DNA of 64,000 bases from Trichopria drosophilae (GCA_030407085.1 CM059582.1:212247001-212311000); one strand, 5' to 3'. Positions 44,261 through 56,645 are shown, numbered from the stretch's first letter. A program made the numbers and translations. Notes: generated by a model not told the origin, from the letters alone.

Positions 44261-45708
44261 TTCAACTTCAACCAACATCGGGCGGCCTTTGCGATCCACA
44301 TCGAGTCTATGTCTTCCTCGCCGGATCTTTTGGGTCTTCACAAGACTTCTCCTGCTTCATCGTAATCCTGGCGGATTTAAGCAACTGGCGATTTCCCTTC
44401 ATTGCAACGTCACCACTAGACTTCGTGCTGTCCTGACGACCTAGGTATTCAGGGCAACTCTGCAGGGATCGCCAACACCGACACCCACTTCCCATCTCAG
44501 GATAACCAGGTATTTTCAGAAGTGCGCGTCGGGTTGCATTATATTTTTTATTTCGGGAGAGTCGATTAATTACATTTTTGAAAAGTGAATTTTCGTGCGT
44601 TGCGAAACAAATAGAAAAACAATAACAATAACAATTTCGTTCCGAGCATCTTCGTTCAATAACAAAGTCATATCAAACGATCGCGAATGACCTTGCGATG
44701 TTTTCGTTATGTTGCGGCACAGTTAACTTTACACAAATTCATTAGAACTTTGTTTTTGTTTATTGGAATTAAAGTGGCATATGCTATCGACTAGCGATAT
44801 TCCAGGTTAAGCAGCATTCGCCCCGTTTAGAACGAAGATAGGTGACCATTTGAGTCCGCCCTACGGGATAACATGTCGAGTTTTTTCTCAAATGTAGTCT
44901 TGTTCTATACGTGTCGAATGCAAGTCTTGACCCCCTGTGGACTTGTCGTCCGTGGGGTTGCGTGGAGGGGATGATGAGAAAGCTTGCGAGGATTTGAGAC
45001 ACAAATCGTGTCCAATCGTGCTTATATACCTCTGAGGTGCAAGCACGTAAAGCTAACCCATTTAAAATAAAAAAAATTAAACGAATTATTTTTCGGCATT
45101 GGAAATTGATTCTTGATTTTATATGCAATTTTTCAACGAAACTTTCGTTTCCAAAAAGTAAAATCGAAACGCTTTGATTATTATATTAACAGTGCTTATT
45201 GTAATAGACCAGGAGCTAGTGACCAAAAACTGTGACTGATATCTCGCGTATGCGAATTAAATGGGGAAGTTGTATGGGTATTTCATGAACTTTAAGCGAA
45301 TAATTAATCCACATTCGACTGCAGCGGTGTTCCAAACGTAATAACTGTTTGTAACAAAAACTTGTGTTTTTGAACGATTAGTTAGCATATGCCAAATTTT
45401 ATTCTTAAACTTTATCAGAAAGTACCCAGCAAGAACTAATTTGCATACCATTTCCACGTGCAGGAAGTTCTGAATAATTTTGTTATCCTGCGAAAAAAAT
45501 AAGCATTTCGAACAATGGCTTCGTGTATGCCATTTCGCAATCTTCTGTTTGTTGATATGAAAATCACGAAAAAGAACTTTACATACGATTTTAGCGTGCA
45601 CATGTATTTGTGGTGATTTTTTAACCTGCAACATTTTTTGTTATAACTTGGAATGATTAACTCGCTAATGCTGTTTTCACGGACTGTCATACATAATATA
45701 TATATATA
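44261..45708. other. Internal remnant, then no recognised gene
   Basis: 44261-44500 is GC-rich and probably the start of the CsRn1 gag region, with no long frame. A 114-codon minus ORF (44784-45128) shows no recognisable motif and is not called as a gene. 45130-45700 has only short ORFs. Confidence 0.4.
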
Positions 45709-45710
45709 TA

Positions 45711-47672
45711 CAGGGTGGGCGATTTATCTGAAGACATTGAAATACCTCGAGAACTATGCACAGAATCGAAAAAGTTGTCGGATGAAAGTTGTTCGACACG
45801 AAGGGGGGCATCCAGTAATAATGAAATTTACCCCCTCCCCCATTCCCTGGAGGCGGAGTGGGGGCAAAAACAATAAAACTTAAATAGGAACCCCCATTTT
45901 TTATTGCAGATTTGGATTCTCCAATATTGACAATTTTCGCCCGCGTAGCGGATATGGAATACGGTCATTCTAACAAAGCCGGGAAAAAATACATTTAGCG
46001 TTACCCAGGAACAACGACGTGGACGTAGTATTTTTCTGTTCCCTTTGGGGTGCTTGTTTTACGTGAGTCCCCTTGCCCCTCACTGTCTCACTGTTCACTT
46101 ACTTGAGTAAGTGTTCGAAATGTTGACCTTCCACTTCAATGCATTTATTTATTCTTTCTTCAAATGACTTTATACATGATAGAATCATATCTGCAGAAAT
46201 TTCTGCGCAAGCAGTTCTTATGCGTTCCACCATGTTTTCACGAGTCGTTGGTACTTGTTCATAAACCTTACCTTTTAGGTAACCCCATAGGAAGAAATCC
46301 AGAGATGTTAGATCAGGTGACCTCGCAGGCCAATTAATGGGGCCACCTCTACCAATCCACCTACCATTGTAATCACGGTCTAGTATTTCCCTTGCTACTC
46401 TTGAAAAATGTGCTGGGCAACCATCATGCTGAAACCACATTGTCCGTCGGACGTCCCTAGCAACATCCTCAAGTAGTAATGGTACTTCTTGTTCTAGGAA
46501 ATCTCGATATTTTGTTCCATTCAAATTACCTTCAATGAAATAAGGACCAATGAGTTTATTTCCTATGATTCCACACCAAACGTTCACCGACCAAGGACGT
46601 TGATGATTAACTTGTCGTAACCAAAGCATCGTCAATATTCCTCTTACATTCACCATAAATAAGAATCATTTCGATTTTTTCGGGAACTGTAGCAGGATTC
46701 ATTTTTAACTTGGAATTCGATTTAAGCAATGAAGGGTAGACAAAAAATAGTCACGTAAACGGAAAGTTGTTATTCTAAAAGCAAAGTGACCTCCGACCGA
46801 ATTACTACCAATACAATGGACTTCAAAAACAGTCTTACACTGAGAGACCGTGAATACTAAATTTTAATATGGGGATTAGAAAGTCGCGATATCCATTTAC
46901 TTCCCTTCAGGAAAGTAGAGAAAAATGTAGGTGAACTGGTTACGTGTGACTCAACTTATGTATAAAATGATATGCTACTTTATTTTCGAGTTATGTCGCC
47001 CTCTAGCGTTATGTAACAGAACCGGCGCCGGTGATGGCCGAAATGCAAGCAATGTACATGTATGAAACCACGTGAGTTCTCTCGGGGTCCGGTAGATGGC
47101 GACGAAATCCCCAAATGAAGTAAGAGTTTCGTTGTTTAATAGAAGCTGGTTTGACCGTCAATGCTCAGCTTATTTATTCTCATTTCGGAAAAAACATACA
47201 GAGAGAGAATGAATGAGCTGAGTGAAGGGACATGACGCGTTTTTTAATGGATTGCGTGATGTCCTCTTTTTGTTTATTAAATAATAAATTTAAAACCTAA
47301 AATGTAATTTTATTGAAGGTAGAAAACTTATTTATAAAATTGCTTCCATATTGTATGCATAATTTTTATGTAATCAGTTTTGATTTTTAATATGAAGAAT
47401 ATCAATTATTCATAATCTTAATTTTTCGAATGGACATTATTAAAATTTCATATTCAGAATAACAATTTTCGCAATTGATATTACTAAATTCTAATATTAA
47501 AAATTCTAATATTAGAATTTTTAATATTAAATTTTCATAAAGGGATCAAATTGTCCCTATTTGCCCCCTGGATGCCCCCCTTCGTGTCGAACAACTTTCA
47601 TCCGACAACTTTTTTGATTCTGTGCATAGTTCTCGAGGTATTTCAATGTCTTCAGATAAATCGGCCACCCTT
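45711..47672. mobile_element. Tc1/mariner DD41D-type transposon
   Basis: TIRs of about 105 bp begin CAGGGTGGGCGATTTATCTG at the left; the inverse ends ...ATAAATCGGCCACCCTT at the right. TA flanks both ends. It holds one internally deleted minus-strand transposase. Confidence 0.9.
46099..46702 (-). pseudogene. DD41D mariner transposase, internal deletion
   Basis: The C-terminal 185 codons include WCGIIG, WFQHDGCPAHFSRVA and SPDLTSLDFFLWG. From the Asp of QHDG (78 of this ORF) to the Asp of SLDFF (120) there are 41 residues, the spacing of the DD41D (rosa-type) group. A separate frame at 46702-46608 encodes the N terminus (MNPATVPEKIEMILIYGECK), which breaks off and joins just before VNHQRPWSVNVWCG. 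The whole DNA-binding region and the first catalytic Asp are missing, so this copy is inactive but its terminal repeats could be moved in trans. Confidence 0.85.
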
Positions 47673-47894
47673 TATATATTAGGGTGGTTCAAAAATCGAA
47701 ATTTTCTGGAACTAGGCTTATTTTGTGGAGAATAAGAAAAGAAAACTTTTTTGTCTCTTGGTAAAAATCGATTGGAGGACGTTTGGAGGTCGCGCAACGA
47801 GCTTAAAGTCTGAATATTCCGTATTTAAAATTTTAACACTTCGAATCATGCATTTTTCTTTACGCAATTCAGTCAAAATCGTTACTCGGTGTTT

Positions 47895-48215
47895 TTTGGG
47901 GTCGCTAATTACGAATTCGACGTTAGCTGTACCGAATTCAAAATGGCGGATCCAATATGGCGGACAAACATTTTAAAAAATACTTCCATTTGAGCAAAAT
48001 TTGTTACTCGGGGGTTTTTGATGTCGCTGATTACGAATACGACAATAGTTTTATCAAATTCAAAATGGCCAATCCAAAATGGCGGACAAAAATTTTCAAA
48101 ATGCCACATTTGAGTAAAATTTGCTACTCAAGGGTTTTCGCGGTCGCTGATTATGAATCCGACGTTAGTTTCACCACATTCAAAATGACAGGTCTAATAT
48201 GGCGGACAAAAATGT
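47895..48215 (+). repeat. Tandem AAAATGGCGG-bearing units outside piggyBac
   Basis: Three diverged units of about 115 bp: (G)GGTTTTTG.GGTCGCTGATTACGAAT..GAC ... TTCAAAATGGC ... ATGGCGGACAAA. Clearly related to the 122-bp units of the piggyBac arms. Confidence 0.88.
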
Positions 48216-48270
48216 TAAAAATGCATCAATTTGAGACACATTTGTTACCCAAATGGTTCCATTTGACAGG

Positions 48271-48498
48271 CTAAAGTGGAACTTGTTCTCGGTGAACCTT
48301 TATAATTTGTTTGAAGCTTTCTTTAAACCTTGTGTTAAACAGCAACTTTGAGGTACTCGAAGTTACATTATTACAATTTTTGCCGAAGAATATTTCATTT
48401 TGAATTATTTTAACAACACCATTTTCAACAGTTCTCATCAAAACTATTTTGTCTGATGTATTGTCGCGAAAATATTTCATCTCATCAGCTATTTCCAC
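48271..48498 (-). CDS. Unrecognised small ORF
   Basis: 75 codons (MEIADEMKYFRDNTSDKIVL ... HREQVPL), normal composition, no recognised motif. It lies 216 bp downstream of the relic at 48714-49561 on the same strand and may be a further exon of it or unrelated. Confidence 0.25.
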   Translation of the reverse strand: MEIADEMKYFRDNTSDKIVLMRTVENGVVKIIQNEIFFGKNCNNVTSSTSKLLFNTRFKESFKQIIKVHREQVPL

Positions 48499-48713
48499 CT
48501 CTAATGTTTTGCGGAGAAAAGTGTGACAATATATTCTTCGCGATAAAATTTAAAATAAAATATTCATCGCTGATGTGAAATGGAATAAGGGTAGTTTGTA
48601 AGGGTTTGAAATATTATAGTGTACCTAAGAATCGATGATTTGTAATATTAATGGAATATGATTTAAAATAAATTGATACAATAAGTTGATTATTAAAGAA
48701 TTATTTTTATTAC

Positions 48714-49561
48714 TGAATAGTCGATTGAAAGTCAAGTTTTAGAATTTTTTTCGTGCAATCAGGTATTTTACGACGATGTTCAGCAACAACTCGATATATA
48801 TCTTGTTTCTGATCATCGCTTTTTGATAGTGTACCATTGTAGTTTTGAGCGAGGGCTACTGCACGTTCAGCAACGTCATTTATGACTTTAAGTTTTTTCA
48901 ATATTTCTCGCCCATCCTTGAAATTCTTTTGTAGTTGCCATGTTGATGGACTGGTGTCAAGAAAATCTACGTTGATGCCAAACCGACCAAAAAATGTAAG
49001 TGTTTTTGATGATACCAGATCCTGTAGGTTTTTTGTGCAAACACTCTGGTCATCTTCAACTATTTAGCGTGTTGAGTTGTTTTTGGCGCTTCTTCATTTT
49101 TCAATGATTCTACCATCTTTTGCTTCGTAATTTCGGGAACATCCATATCGAAAAATGCCAACCCCAACAGTTCACTGCTTAAGTACCACAAATGGTCTGA
49201 AAATTTTTTGATCGCTGCTTGTGCTATTTTCTCGTCTATAGCTTTGTACAAATATAAATCTTTCAAAAATTGGAGGTCATGATTAGGCGCTGATAGTGCT
49301 GAAGGTGCAGTGAACCATGCTTTCACGTGAAGCTTCGCGATAAAAATGCATACGTCACGAAGTCCGGAAATTTCATCATTCCTGAGGTTCAATTGGCATT
49401 TGAACATAAACATCTTCAACGAATATATTACTTTCGACATCCACCTCGCATGATGTAGTGCACCAGGAACTCGAAACCGTACACCACGTGGTGGAATTTC
49501 ACCCAAGAAAATAATAACTAATTCCAAAAATTCTCGATAATCTTCCCTTGGTAGATCTTGC
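48714..49561 (-). pseudogene. Conserved-looking hypothetical protein, one frameshift
   Basis: Starts at an acceptor-like site (TTAATGTTTTTAG) near 49562. First part: LPREDYREFLELVIIFLGEI, PGALHHARWMSKVIYSLKMF, KAWFTAPSALSAPNHDLQFL. After a one-base shift near 49062: CTKNLQDLVSSKTLTFFGRF, LKVINDVAERAVALAQNYNG and IYRVVAEHRRKIPDCTKK, ending at a stop at 48714. The text resembles a multicopy arthropod family of unknown function, probably transposon-linked. I cannot name it. The frame is otherwise open for about 280 codons, so the damage is recent or an artefact. Confidence 0.5.
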
Positions 49562-50110
49562 TAAAAACATTAAGATTGAAATTACAATAATTATTTTTAA
49601 ATAATTTGTTACCATAGTTTCGGGTTTATTATCTTGTTTCAGTGTAATAAGTTTACTTATTAGAGCAACGCACGTTCTTTTTTTTTAAACCTTTTGACTA
49701 AATTTCAGATTATACGTATTGTTAAAATAAATCATTTTTACAGCATCCATGCAGAAGGTATTAAAATGAAAATATGAAATAAATATAGGGGAGAGTGCCA
49801 TAAAATAGACATTTCGTATAAAATTTCTGTATAAGGTGACAAGCATCTTACGCTTGTTGGTACTTTTGTCGTTTGTACAAACGCTGCTTTTTTCGCATAT
49901 TTCAAGAGAAAAGACTTGCTTGCTTTCCCAATAAGCACAGATTTTCAAAAAAGATTACTTTACGACTTCTCGAATGTCCGCATATATTTATACTTACAGT
50001 AGAAACGAAGTAATAAATAAGAATTCTTTTATCATAAATTTATGTACGTTGATGGTAAATTAGAGCGTATATAACTTTTAGTAAGTCCCCGAGTAAAAAA
50101 ATAAGTCTGA
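49562..50110. other. No gene recognised
   Basis: AT-rich, overlapping short ORFs only. Confidence 0.5.
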
Positions 50111-50119
50111 TAATGGTCT

Positions 50120-50730
50120 GCCAGAAGTCAGTTTCGGTTGTCTGTACCAAGTCTTGCGTAGTGGACGGATACAGACTTCAAGTCTGTCAACTAAGAGTCA
50201 CAACGAAGTCTGCCAAAAGTCTGTCCAAGGTTTGCTCTAGATTTTTAACGTACTTGTAATGGCAACGTGGTAAAAGCCTGCGAGAAATCCGTCCAAGGTC
50301 TGCGTCAGACTTTCGACGGACTTATATCGGCAACGGAAAGGAAGTCTGCGAGAAGTCTGTACAAGATCTGCTGCAGACTTTTGACGAACATGTAAAGGCA
50401 ACGTTAAAGGATTTCTGCGAGAAGATTGTGTCTGTGCTAGATCTGTGTCAGACTTTGCATGTACTTCTAATGGCAATGGAAAGGAAGTCTGTGACAAATC
50501 TCCTCAAGATCTGCTTCATACTTTCGACGTACTTTTAATGGCAACGGAAAGAAAGTCTGCGAACAGTCCCCGCAAGGTCTGGGCCAGATTTTCGACATAC
50601 TTCAAATGGCAACGTGAAGGGAAGTCTGGGAGAATTCTCTTCAAGGTCTGTTATTGTCTTTTGACATAGATGTAAAGGCAATGTGAAGGAAGTCTGCGAG
50701 AAGTCTACGTCAAAATGCTGGCGCATTTGG
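50120..50730. repeat. 69-bp minisatellite
   Basis: Seven to eight diverged units (AAGTCTGCGAGAAGTCTG ... CAAGGTCTGC ... CAGACTTTCGACG ... GGCAACG). CAAG(G/A)TCTG-type landmarks at about 50225, 50294, 50362, 50437, 50506, 50573 and 50642 give a 67-75 bp spacing, mostly 69. Because 69 is a multiple of three, frames on the minus strand show a repeating LPLHV..KS..DL.QT..R peptide. Confidence 0.9.
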
Positions 50731-51071
50731 CGTCGAAACTTCTGGGTCTTACTTCTGACATATTTAGTGCACACTTCTACGGCGACAGAAATGCTGAATG
50801 CGAGATGTATTCCGAGAAACAGATTTTATTTTATTTCTATAATCAACGTAAGAGTCACAAGAGATTATAAACTTTATTAATAACTGCAAAAAGCAAACAT
50901 TATAGTACATTACTCAAAGAATGCCTTTTAGCTTCGCCTCGGATAAAGATAACCCGCAGTCTGAGGAGGTATTCTTTTTTACTTCCTGAGGGAAGTATAC
51001 GATTTCTGTTCATTATTTATTTTGATTTTTGTTTTATTTATTATTAATAAATAATGTAATTCCTCCCGGTG

Positions 51072-51490
51072 TGAAGAAAAATAGTGTATGCCACATGGGA
51101 GGAATGCTCGCACACCTCGTACGAGGGCGGCCCATAATAGTATATTATGCGTCGCTCGGGCAGCAAACCTCTCACTACGGAATCGTGCGCTTCCCTCCCT
51201 CGAAACATAATATACTATTTTTTCCCGACTACGTCGGAATGGCTATATTCCATGCGTGAAACGCGGGATGAAAGTTGCCGATTCCGTACGAGCGCCAGCG
51301 CACATGCGCACTTCGGGCCCAATACTCCCTAGGGATGGAATGTGCTGGCAGTGGGAGTAATGAATACGGCCAGGAAAAAAATAGCGTATGCCACACGGGG
51401 GGAATGCGCGCACCTCCTAAGAGGGGCAAACCTCTCACTCGGGTATCGCGCGCTTTCCTCCTATGAAGGGTAATATACTATTTTCTTTCA
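51072..51490 (+). repeat. Two direct repeats around a GC-rich centre
   Basis: AAAATAGTGTATGCCACATG ... AACCTCTCACTACGG ... AATATACTATTTTTTC (51079-51225) returns as AAAATAGCGTATGCCACACG ... AACCTCTCACTCGGG ... AATATACTATTTTCTT (51390-51490). Each copy has inverse ends (AAAATAG/CTATTTT), like short palindromic elements. Confidence 0.8.
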
Positions 51491-51972
51491 ACATGTTAAA
51501 ATGCGATTTTTCTTTGGTATTATAAAGAGAAAATGGACACAACAGTAATGTACGAGATTATACGAAACACAGCAGTCGATTAATCAATCCTTGCATGAAA
51601 TAGTTGCAAGGTGAAACTCAATTGTAAGCAATGTGTACTACATACTACTGAAACAAAGACAATAACTGTTATAAATTTTGTTTATTTACACAGAATGGAG
51701 CATATTTATTATTTCTAATATATCTATATACAGTACTTTCTATGGAATAATACTTTCGTATACACGTATTCATAAATAAATAATCATAATTTTTACATAT
51801 ATCGAAGACATGAACAACATTAATATCAATGTATTCGTCTATTAAATCTTATTTACATATACAATTTTCAACTTGATCATTATTAAAATGCAAATCTACA
51901 TCTCTCAATGATCGCAACGCAAGAAAAGTTGTTCAAGTCTATAAAACAAGGTAAAAATATATTTGCTACACG

Positions 51973-52055
51973 GGCGTAAGAGTTCAACTTTATGCACCGC
52001 CCCTATCTCATCGCATGTTAAATTACGGTGCGTATAAAGTTGAACTTTACGCCCT
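51973..52055. repeat. Hairpin, about 28-bp arms
   Basis: GGGCGTAAGAGTTCAACTTT and its inverse AAAGTTGAACTTTACGCCC with few mismatches, 26-bp loop. Part of a zone (51960-52760) rich in TGCGCA and GTGCGCA. Confidence 0.8.
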
Positions 52056-52299
52056 TATATGGAAATAGCAGTTTTCGATACAAGTGCGCAAAAGTTTTGA
52101 CTACGAACACAAGGTGTTGCAATCACATTCGTATAAAAAACTATTTCGCATATGCGTCGAACAATATTTTCAATACAGTGTGCATAAAGTGCGTTTGAAA
52201 ATGTAAAAGTATGCGTAAATTCGCACTTGACGCATACTGTATCAAAAAGTACTATTTCTTATAAAAATTGAAAAACTTCAGTTAAAAAAAACTTCACAC

Positions 52300-52760
52300 T
52301 CGTCGAATATCGACAATTTTGGGTTTGGTGCATAATGTACTATAGTACCATACTATAGTGTGCCTAACGCCGTGCGCAAAATTCGATTTTGTGCACTGAA
52401 ATGCGTGCGCACAATAGCCCAATCCCGCACTAGTCCGAGAATGTATTTTGCGCATTCGTTTGCGTGCGCAAAATCGAATTTATATTGCGCACGGAGTTAG
52501 GAAAAATAGTACAAGAAACACGTGCGCATATAAGTGATAATCCGCACTCAACTCTGTCTCGTGCGGGAATCACCAATTTTGCGTACATGTTGCGTAATAT
52601 ACTATTCTTTAATGGCTTGGACGAAGTTCGGCTACGAGGGCTCATGAACGCTGCAGAGGTTTCACGCATTGCGTGTGTAATGTTTCACGCACTCTTTTTT
52701 TTACGGAATGTCTATTTCCACGCACGAAATGCCTCCCACCGCGCGTACTCCGTGATTTCC
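52300..52760. repeat. GTGCGCA-rich block with inverted pieces
   Basis: CGTGCGCAAAATTCGATTTTG is matched by inverse-type GCGTGCGCAAAATCGAATTT, and CATACTATAGTGTG/TAATATACTATT motifs recall 51072-51490. Probably another palindromic family; ends uncertain. Confidence 0.5.
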
Positions 52761-54800
52761 CTCTCGCGGTTAGGTTAGCGGATAGTATCGGCCGCGGCTT
52801 TCAGCTTTCCTGAAAAAATTCAAAGTCATGACAGGTTCCATAACCTACTACTTTTCGATGAAACATATCTGAAAGAAGAAGAAAAATAATCAGTAATATT
52901 CAAAGATCAATAAAAACTCAAGTAGTTTTAATTATTACATCATTACCAAAATTCAGGAAGGCGATATAATTTACGATAAAACAATTGTCAGTAGAACGAA
53001 CAACACCGATGATGACAGCATTTTTACTAATGAATGTAGTTAAAGAACCGCCTATAGTAAAGTGCAGGCAGATTCTGAACACACGGGGATCGTACTACAA
53101 GTAGCACCTGATGATAAAAGTAGCAGAAGTAATAGCCCCGCACCCTGGAAAATCGTTAAGAGGGCAGTAACAGCGGTTCTGTTGATGGTAGTAGGAACAA
53201 CAACATGTAGACCGACACCCCCGATGGCTACTCAGTCGATAGCAACCATAATTCCTGGTAACAGTAATGGTAGACGCAGGAAATGATACAAGACCAGGCG
53301 GCGCGCTGGCAGTGGCACATGGGCCTATATCCTCGATGATAGGTCAGGTTGTCAAGTGACACATGATGACGGTAATGGTGGCCGCAGCACGTGGATTCTC
53401 ACACAAGATATCAGACAGCAACCGTGGCATCCGTTGACGTTGGTGACGACCGCAGAAGATGGATGAATACTCACAACTGCAACTCGTGCGGAGGCAACCG
53501 TAACGCTCGGTGGTGTAGTGGTAGAGGCAGGATATGGGTCAAGTCGACAATTCAGGCGGCAGCTCCCAACAACACCCGATGGTACCTCAGGCGAGAGCAC
53601 CCAATCCTCGGTGATAGTAATGACAAACGCAGGAAATGATATAAGATGATAGTCCAGGCGGCGGTGGCGCCAGTGGCACATGGATCCTCATGTTCGATGA
53701 TAGGTCAGGTGACAGCTATTGGCACATGATGACGGTAATTCGGCAGCAACACGTGAATTCTAACACAAGATATCAGGCAGCAACCACGGCATCCGCAGAT
53801 GGATGAAAACTCACGACTGCAGTTCATGCAGGCGCAGTCGTAACGACCGGTGTTCTCGTGTAAGAAGCAGGATATGGGTCAAAACGACACCTCAGGCGGC
53901 AGCTGCATAAATCCACACGCTCAGAGACGGATCGGAAAGCAGTAACAGTGGTAATGTTGAACTGGCGGCAGCAACGGTGGGTGGCATTGAAGTCAAGAAA
54001 ACATGGATGAACCCCAAAAGAGGCAGCAACCTTAGCTCCTGGTGATCATAAGGGCGAAAACGAGATACGGACCAGCATCTTCGACAATAACCCAGGCCGG
54101 AGTAGCGCGTAGATAAGCCTCCAAGATGATTCGCTGCAGTATCAGCCATGGAAAAAGCAGAACGTGGATCAAGAGAACCAGCTCCCAGATGGTGGCACAC
54201 GTTGGCGGTAGTAGTTGCAGCATGACGTGTACATGCACACATAACGGCAGAACGGGGATCAGCAATAGTGCCACCCGTAGGCGATAGTAGCGACATGGAC
54301 CAGTACATACGACGTTGGCAACCTTAACTCCCGGTAGTAGTAGTGGCAGAAGTTGAACACGGATCAACATCCACAAGGACGGCGTAAGTAACAGTAACAC
54401 GCAGACCATGGACCATAGGCCGCGCTGATGCACTAGACGGACAACCACCGGTCGAGAATATCACGCACCACTGCGTAGCATAGACATGAATTCATTTTCC
54501 GTGGGACACCATTAAACCAACAAATCCCAACAACGTGGCTCGTCTTACTGCGGATACGAATTCCGACTACTTGCGAGCTGCTGCTTGGATATTATTTGGT
54601 CGAATAATTGACTCCTCGGGAAATGCATTCTCAAACTGCTACCGCTTTATCTACCTGAAAATTAAATGTGTTGTATAAGCGTAAGCCATTTTCGTGGAAC
54701 ATTCTAAGCTCACCAAAGTAGCACCAGCATCGTTAAAGGAATTACGAATAATTATGCTAAATATAAGAGATATATTTTCTGAAAGATATTTGTTCTAATT
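52761..54800. repeat. Degenerate repeated region, no gene
   Basis: From 53050 to 54470 short phrases such as ACACAAGATATCAG(A/G)CAGC, CAGGATATGGGTCAA and CAGGCGGCAGCT recur. One clear direct pair is 53361-53570 against 53727-53920 (about 360 bp apart). ORFs on both strands are compositional. The rest is unremarkable. Confidence 0.6.
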
Positions 54801-54803
54801 TTG

Positions 54804-55640
54804 CCTGTGTTTCTTTCTCTCAAGCTCCCCCTCTCTTTCTTTTCCACCTGTCCTCTTTTGCATTGTGATACGTCCACCCTCCCTTACGTTCGCTTCACCT
54901 ATCACTCGCTTTTTCTCTCTTTTTATATCTTTTTCCCTTTCTTTCTCCCGCTCTCTCCCACGTTCTTTATGTTTTTCCCTTTCTTTCTCTCTCACACGCT
55001 CTCTTTCTCTTTCTTTCTCTTTTTGCCTTCCTTTCTCTCTCTCACGCTCTCTCGCTCTTTCTTTCTCTCTCTCACGCTCTCTCGCACTCTCGCTCTTTGT
55101 TTCTCTTTTTGCCTTTCTTTCTCTTGCTCACGCTCTCTCGCTCTTTCTTTCTCTCTCTCACGCTCTCTCGCTCTTTCTCTCTCTCTCACGCTCTCTCGCT
55201 CTTTCTTTCTCACTCTCTCGCACTCTCGCTCTTTGTTTCTCTTTTTGCCTTTCTTTCTCTTGCTCACGCTCTTTCTTTCTCTCTCTTACGCTCTCTCGCT
55301 CTTTCTTTCTCACTCTCTCGCACTCTCGCTCTTTCTTTCTCTTTTTGCCTTTCTTTCTCTCTCTCGCACTCTCTCGCTCTTTCTTTCTCTTTTTGCCTTT
55401 CTTTCTTCCTCTCGCGCTCCCTCTCTCTTTCTTTCTCACACACTTCCTCTCCTTTTTTCTCTATTTCACGAACTCTGTCTCTTTCTTTCACTGAAGCCCT
55501 ATCTCGCTCTCTCTCACTTTCATTACCTCTCTGCCTCAATTTTTCTATATCACTCTCTTTCTCTCTATCATACTCTTCCTCTAACGTGCTCTCTCTCTCT
55601 ATCGTACTATCTATCTCCGACGTACTCTTTCTCTCCCGCT
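54804..55640. repeat. CTTTCTTTCTCTC simple-sequence tract, 840 bp
   Basis: Nearly pure pyrimidine on the plus strand, with a 45-55 bp superunit (CACGCTCTCTCGCTCTTTCT, CTCTTTTTGCCTTTCTTTCT). Long Ser/Phe/Leu and Arg/Glu/Lys ORFs on the two strands are artefacts. Confidence 0.95.
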
Positions 55641-55697
55641 TCAATTTCACAATCATGTTCATTTGATTCATCATTCTCACTAACTTTTTCAACATTA

Positions 55698-56645
55698 TGA
55701 AACAAATCGGAGCCAATTGGATGAAAAATTTTCGAATCGTTCACACATAAAATTTAAATAGTCAAATTATAAGTCATTAATATTAATAATAAATAAATTA
55801 AAATCGTAGATTGGAATCGTTGGGTGCTGAAATAAAAATCGTCATTATATTATTTGTCATTCTTCAATTAAAATATATTTATCTTTGAATACCATAAATT
55901 ACTGAACTCGTCATGAAAAACAATCACACACATACACAACATACTCGAAGTCAAAATCGCGGATAAAATAATAAGAGTCATAATTGTAAAACAAGTTGTC
56001 GAGTCGTTGGTAAGTTGTGTGAGTCAGTATATAAAATATTTTCTAATGTCGTCAACGACGGAATAAGTTACGCGGAATTAAGTTAAGACGCGGACATACA
56101 TACATATTGCACTCACACATACATCCATACACATATATTAATACACATAAATAATTTAGGGCGTTACACAATATCATTTCGTATACACTTATTATTTTTT
56201 ATTTTATTATCGAACGGAGAGAAAGAGGCTTACTTTTTAGTCTTCTTTCTTCTTAGCGTCGTTCCTCTTCTTGGGTATTCGGTCCTCCATCCGTCGGTGA
56301 TTATGAATGAGGCTGCTGTCACTTTCTGAACCTGAGTAGGTGTCGCACTCCCTCGCGACTACGAGGGAGAGGACCAGCAGCCTGGTGTCCTTGACGAACG
56401 GAGTACCGTCGTCAATGCTTGGTGTCCTGGTTTTAATTCCATATCCTCGCCGCCTCCATTGGTATATTGGATTTCGGTGCTGGCTGTGAATCTCGGTGGG
56501 CCCACTTTCTGTTCCGGAGCAGCCAGGTCCTCCGGATGTTGAGGCAGCGAGTCATCACCAGGAGTCAAGAAGAAGTTCCTTGTAGAAGAGTCCAGGAAGA
56601 AGAGAGAGTTTGAGGGACACTTACCAGGTCTTATAATACCTCGGT
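55698..56645 (-). mobile_element. LTR of the gag-only retrotransposon family
   Basis: Minus strand: TATTATAAG near 56630, a donor-like CCTGGTAAGTGTC a few bases later, poly(A)-type AATAAAATAAAA near 56200, and an end ...CTCCGATTTGTTTCA at 55698. The last 190 bp resembles 62206-62385 (roughly four bases in five identical). It holds a 69-codon ORF (56568-56359, MTPGDDSLPQHPEDLAAPEQ) of unknown role. It may be the 3' end of the LTR that starts at 59689, or a separate solo LTR. Confidence 0.6.

Noticed and set aside
44784..45128. 114-aa minus ORF
   Set aside because: No recognisable motif, splice context or repeat relation strong enough to call a gene.
53892..54448. Two overlapping 138-aa minus ORFs
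   Set aside because: They lie in degenerate CAGCAG/AGTAGT-type repeats and show no domain.
54795..55716. Long ORFs of up to 299 aa on both strands
   Set aside because: All come from the CTTTCT simple-sequence tract; the peptides are Ser/Phe/Leu or Arg/Glu/Lys runs.
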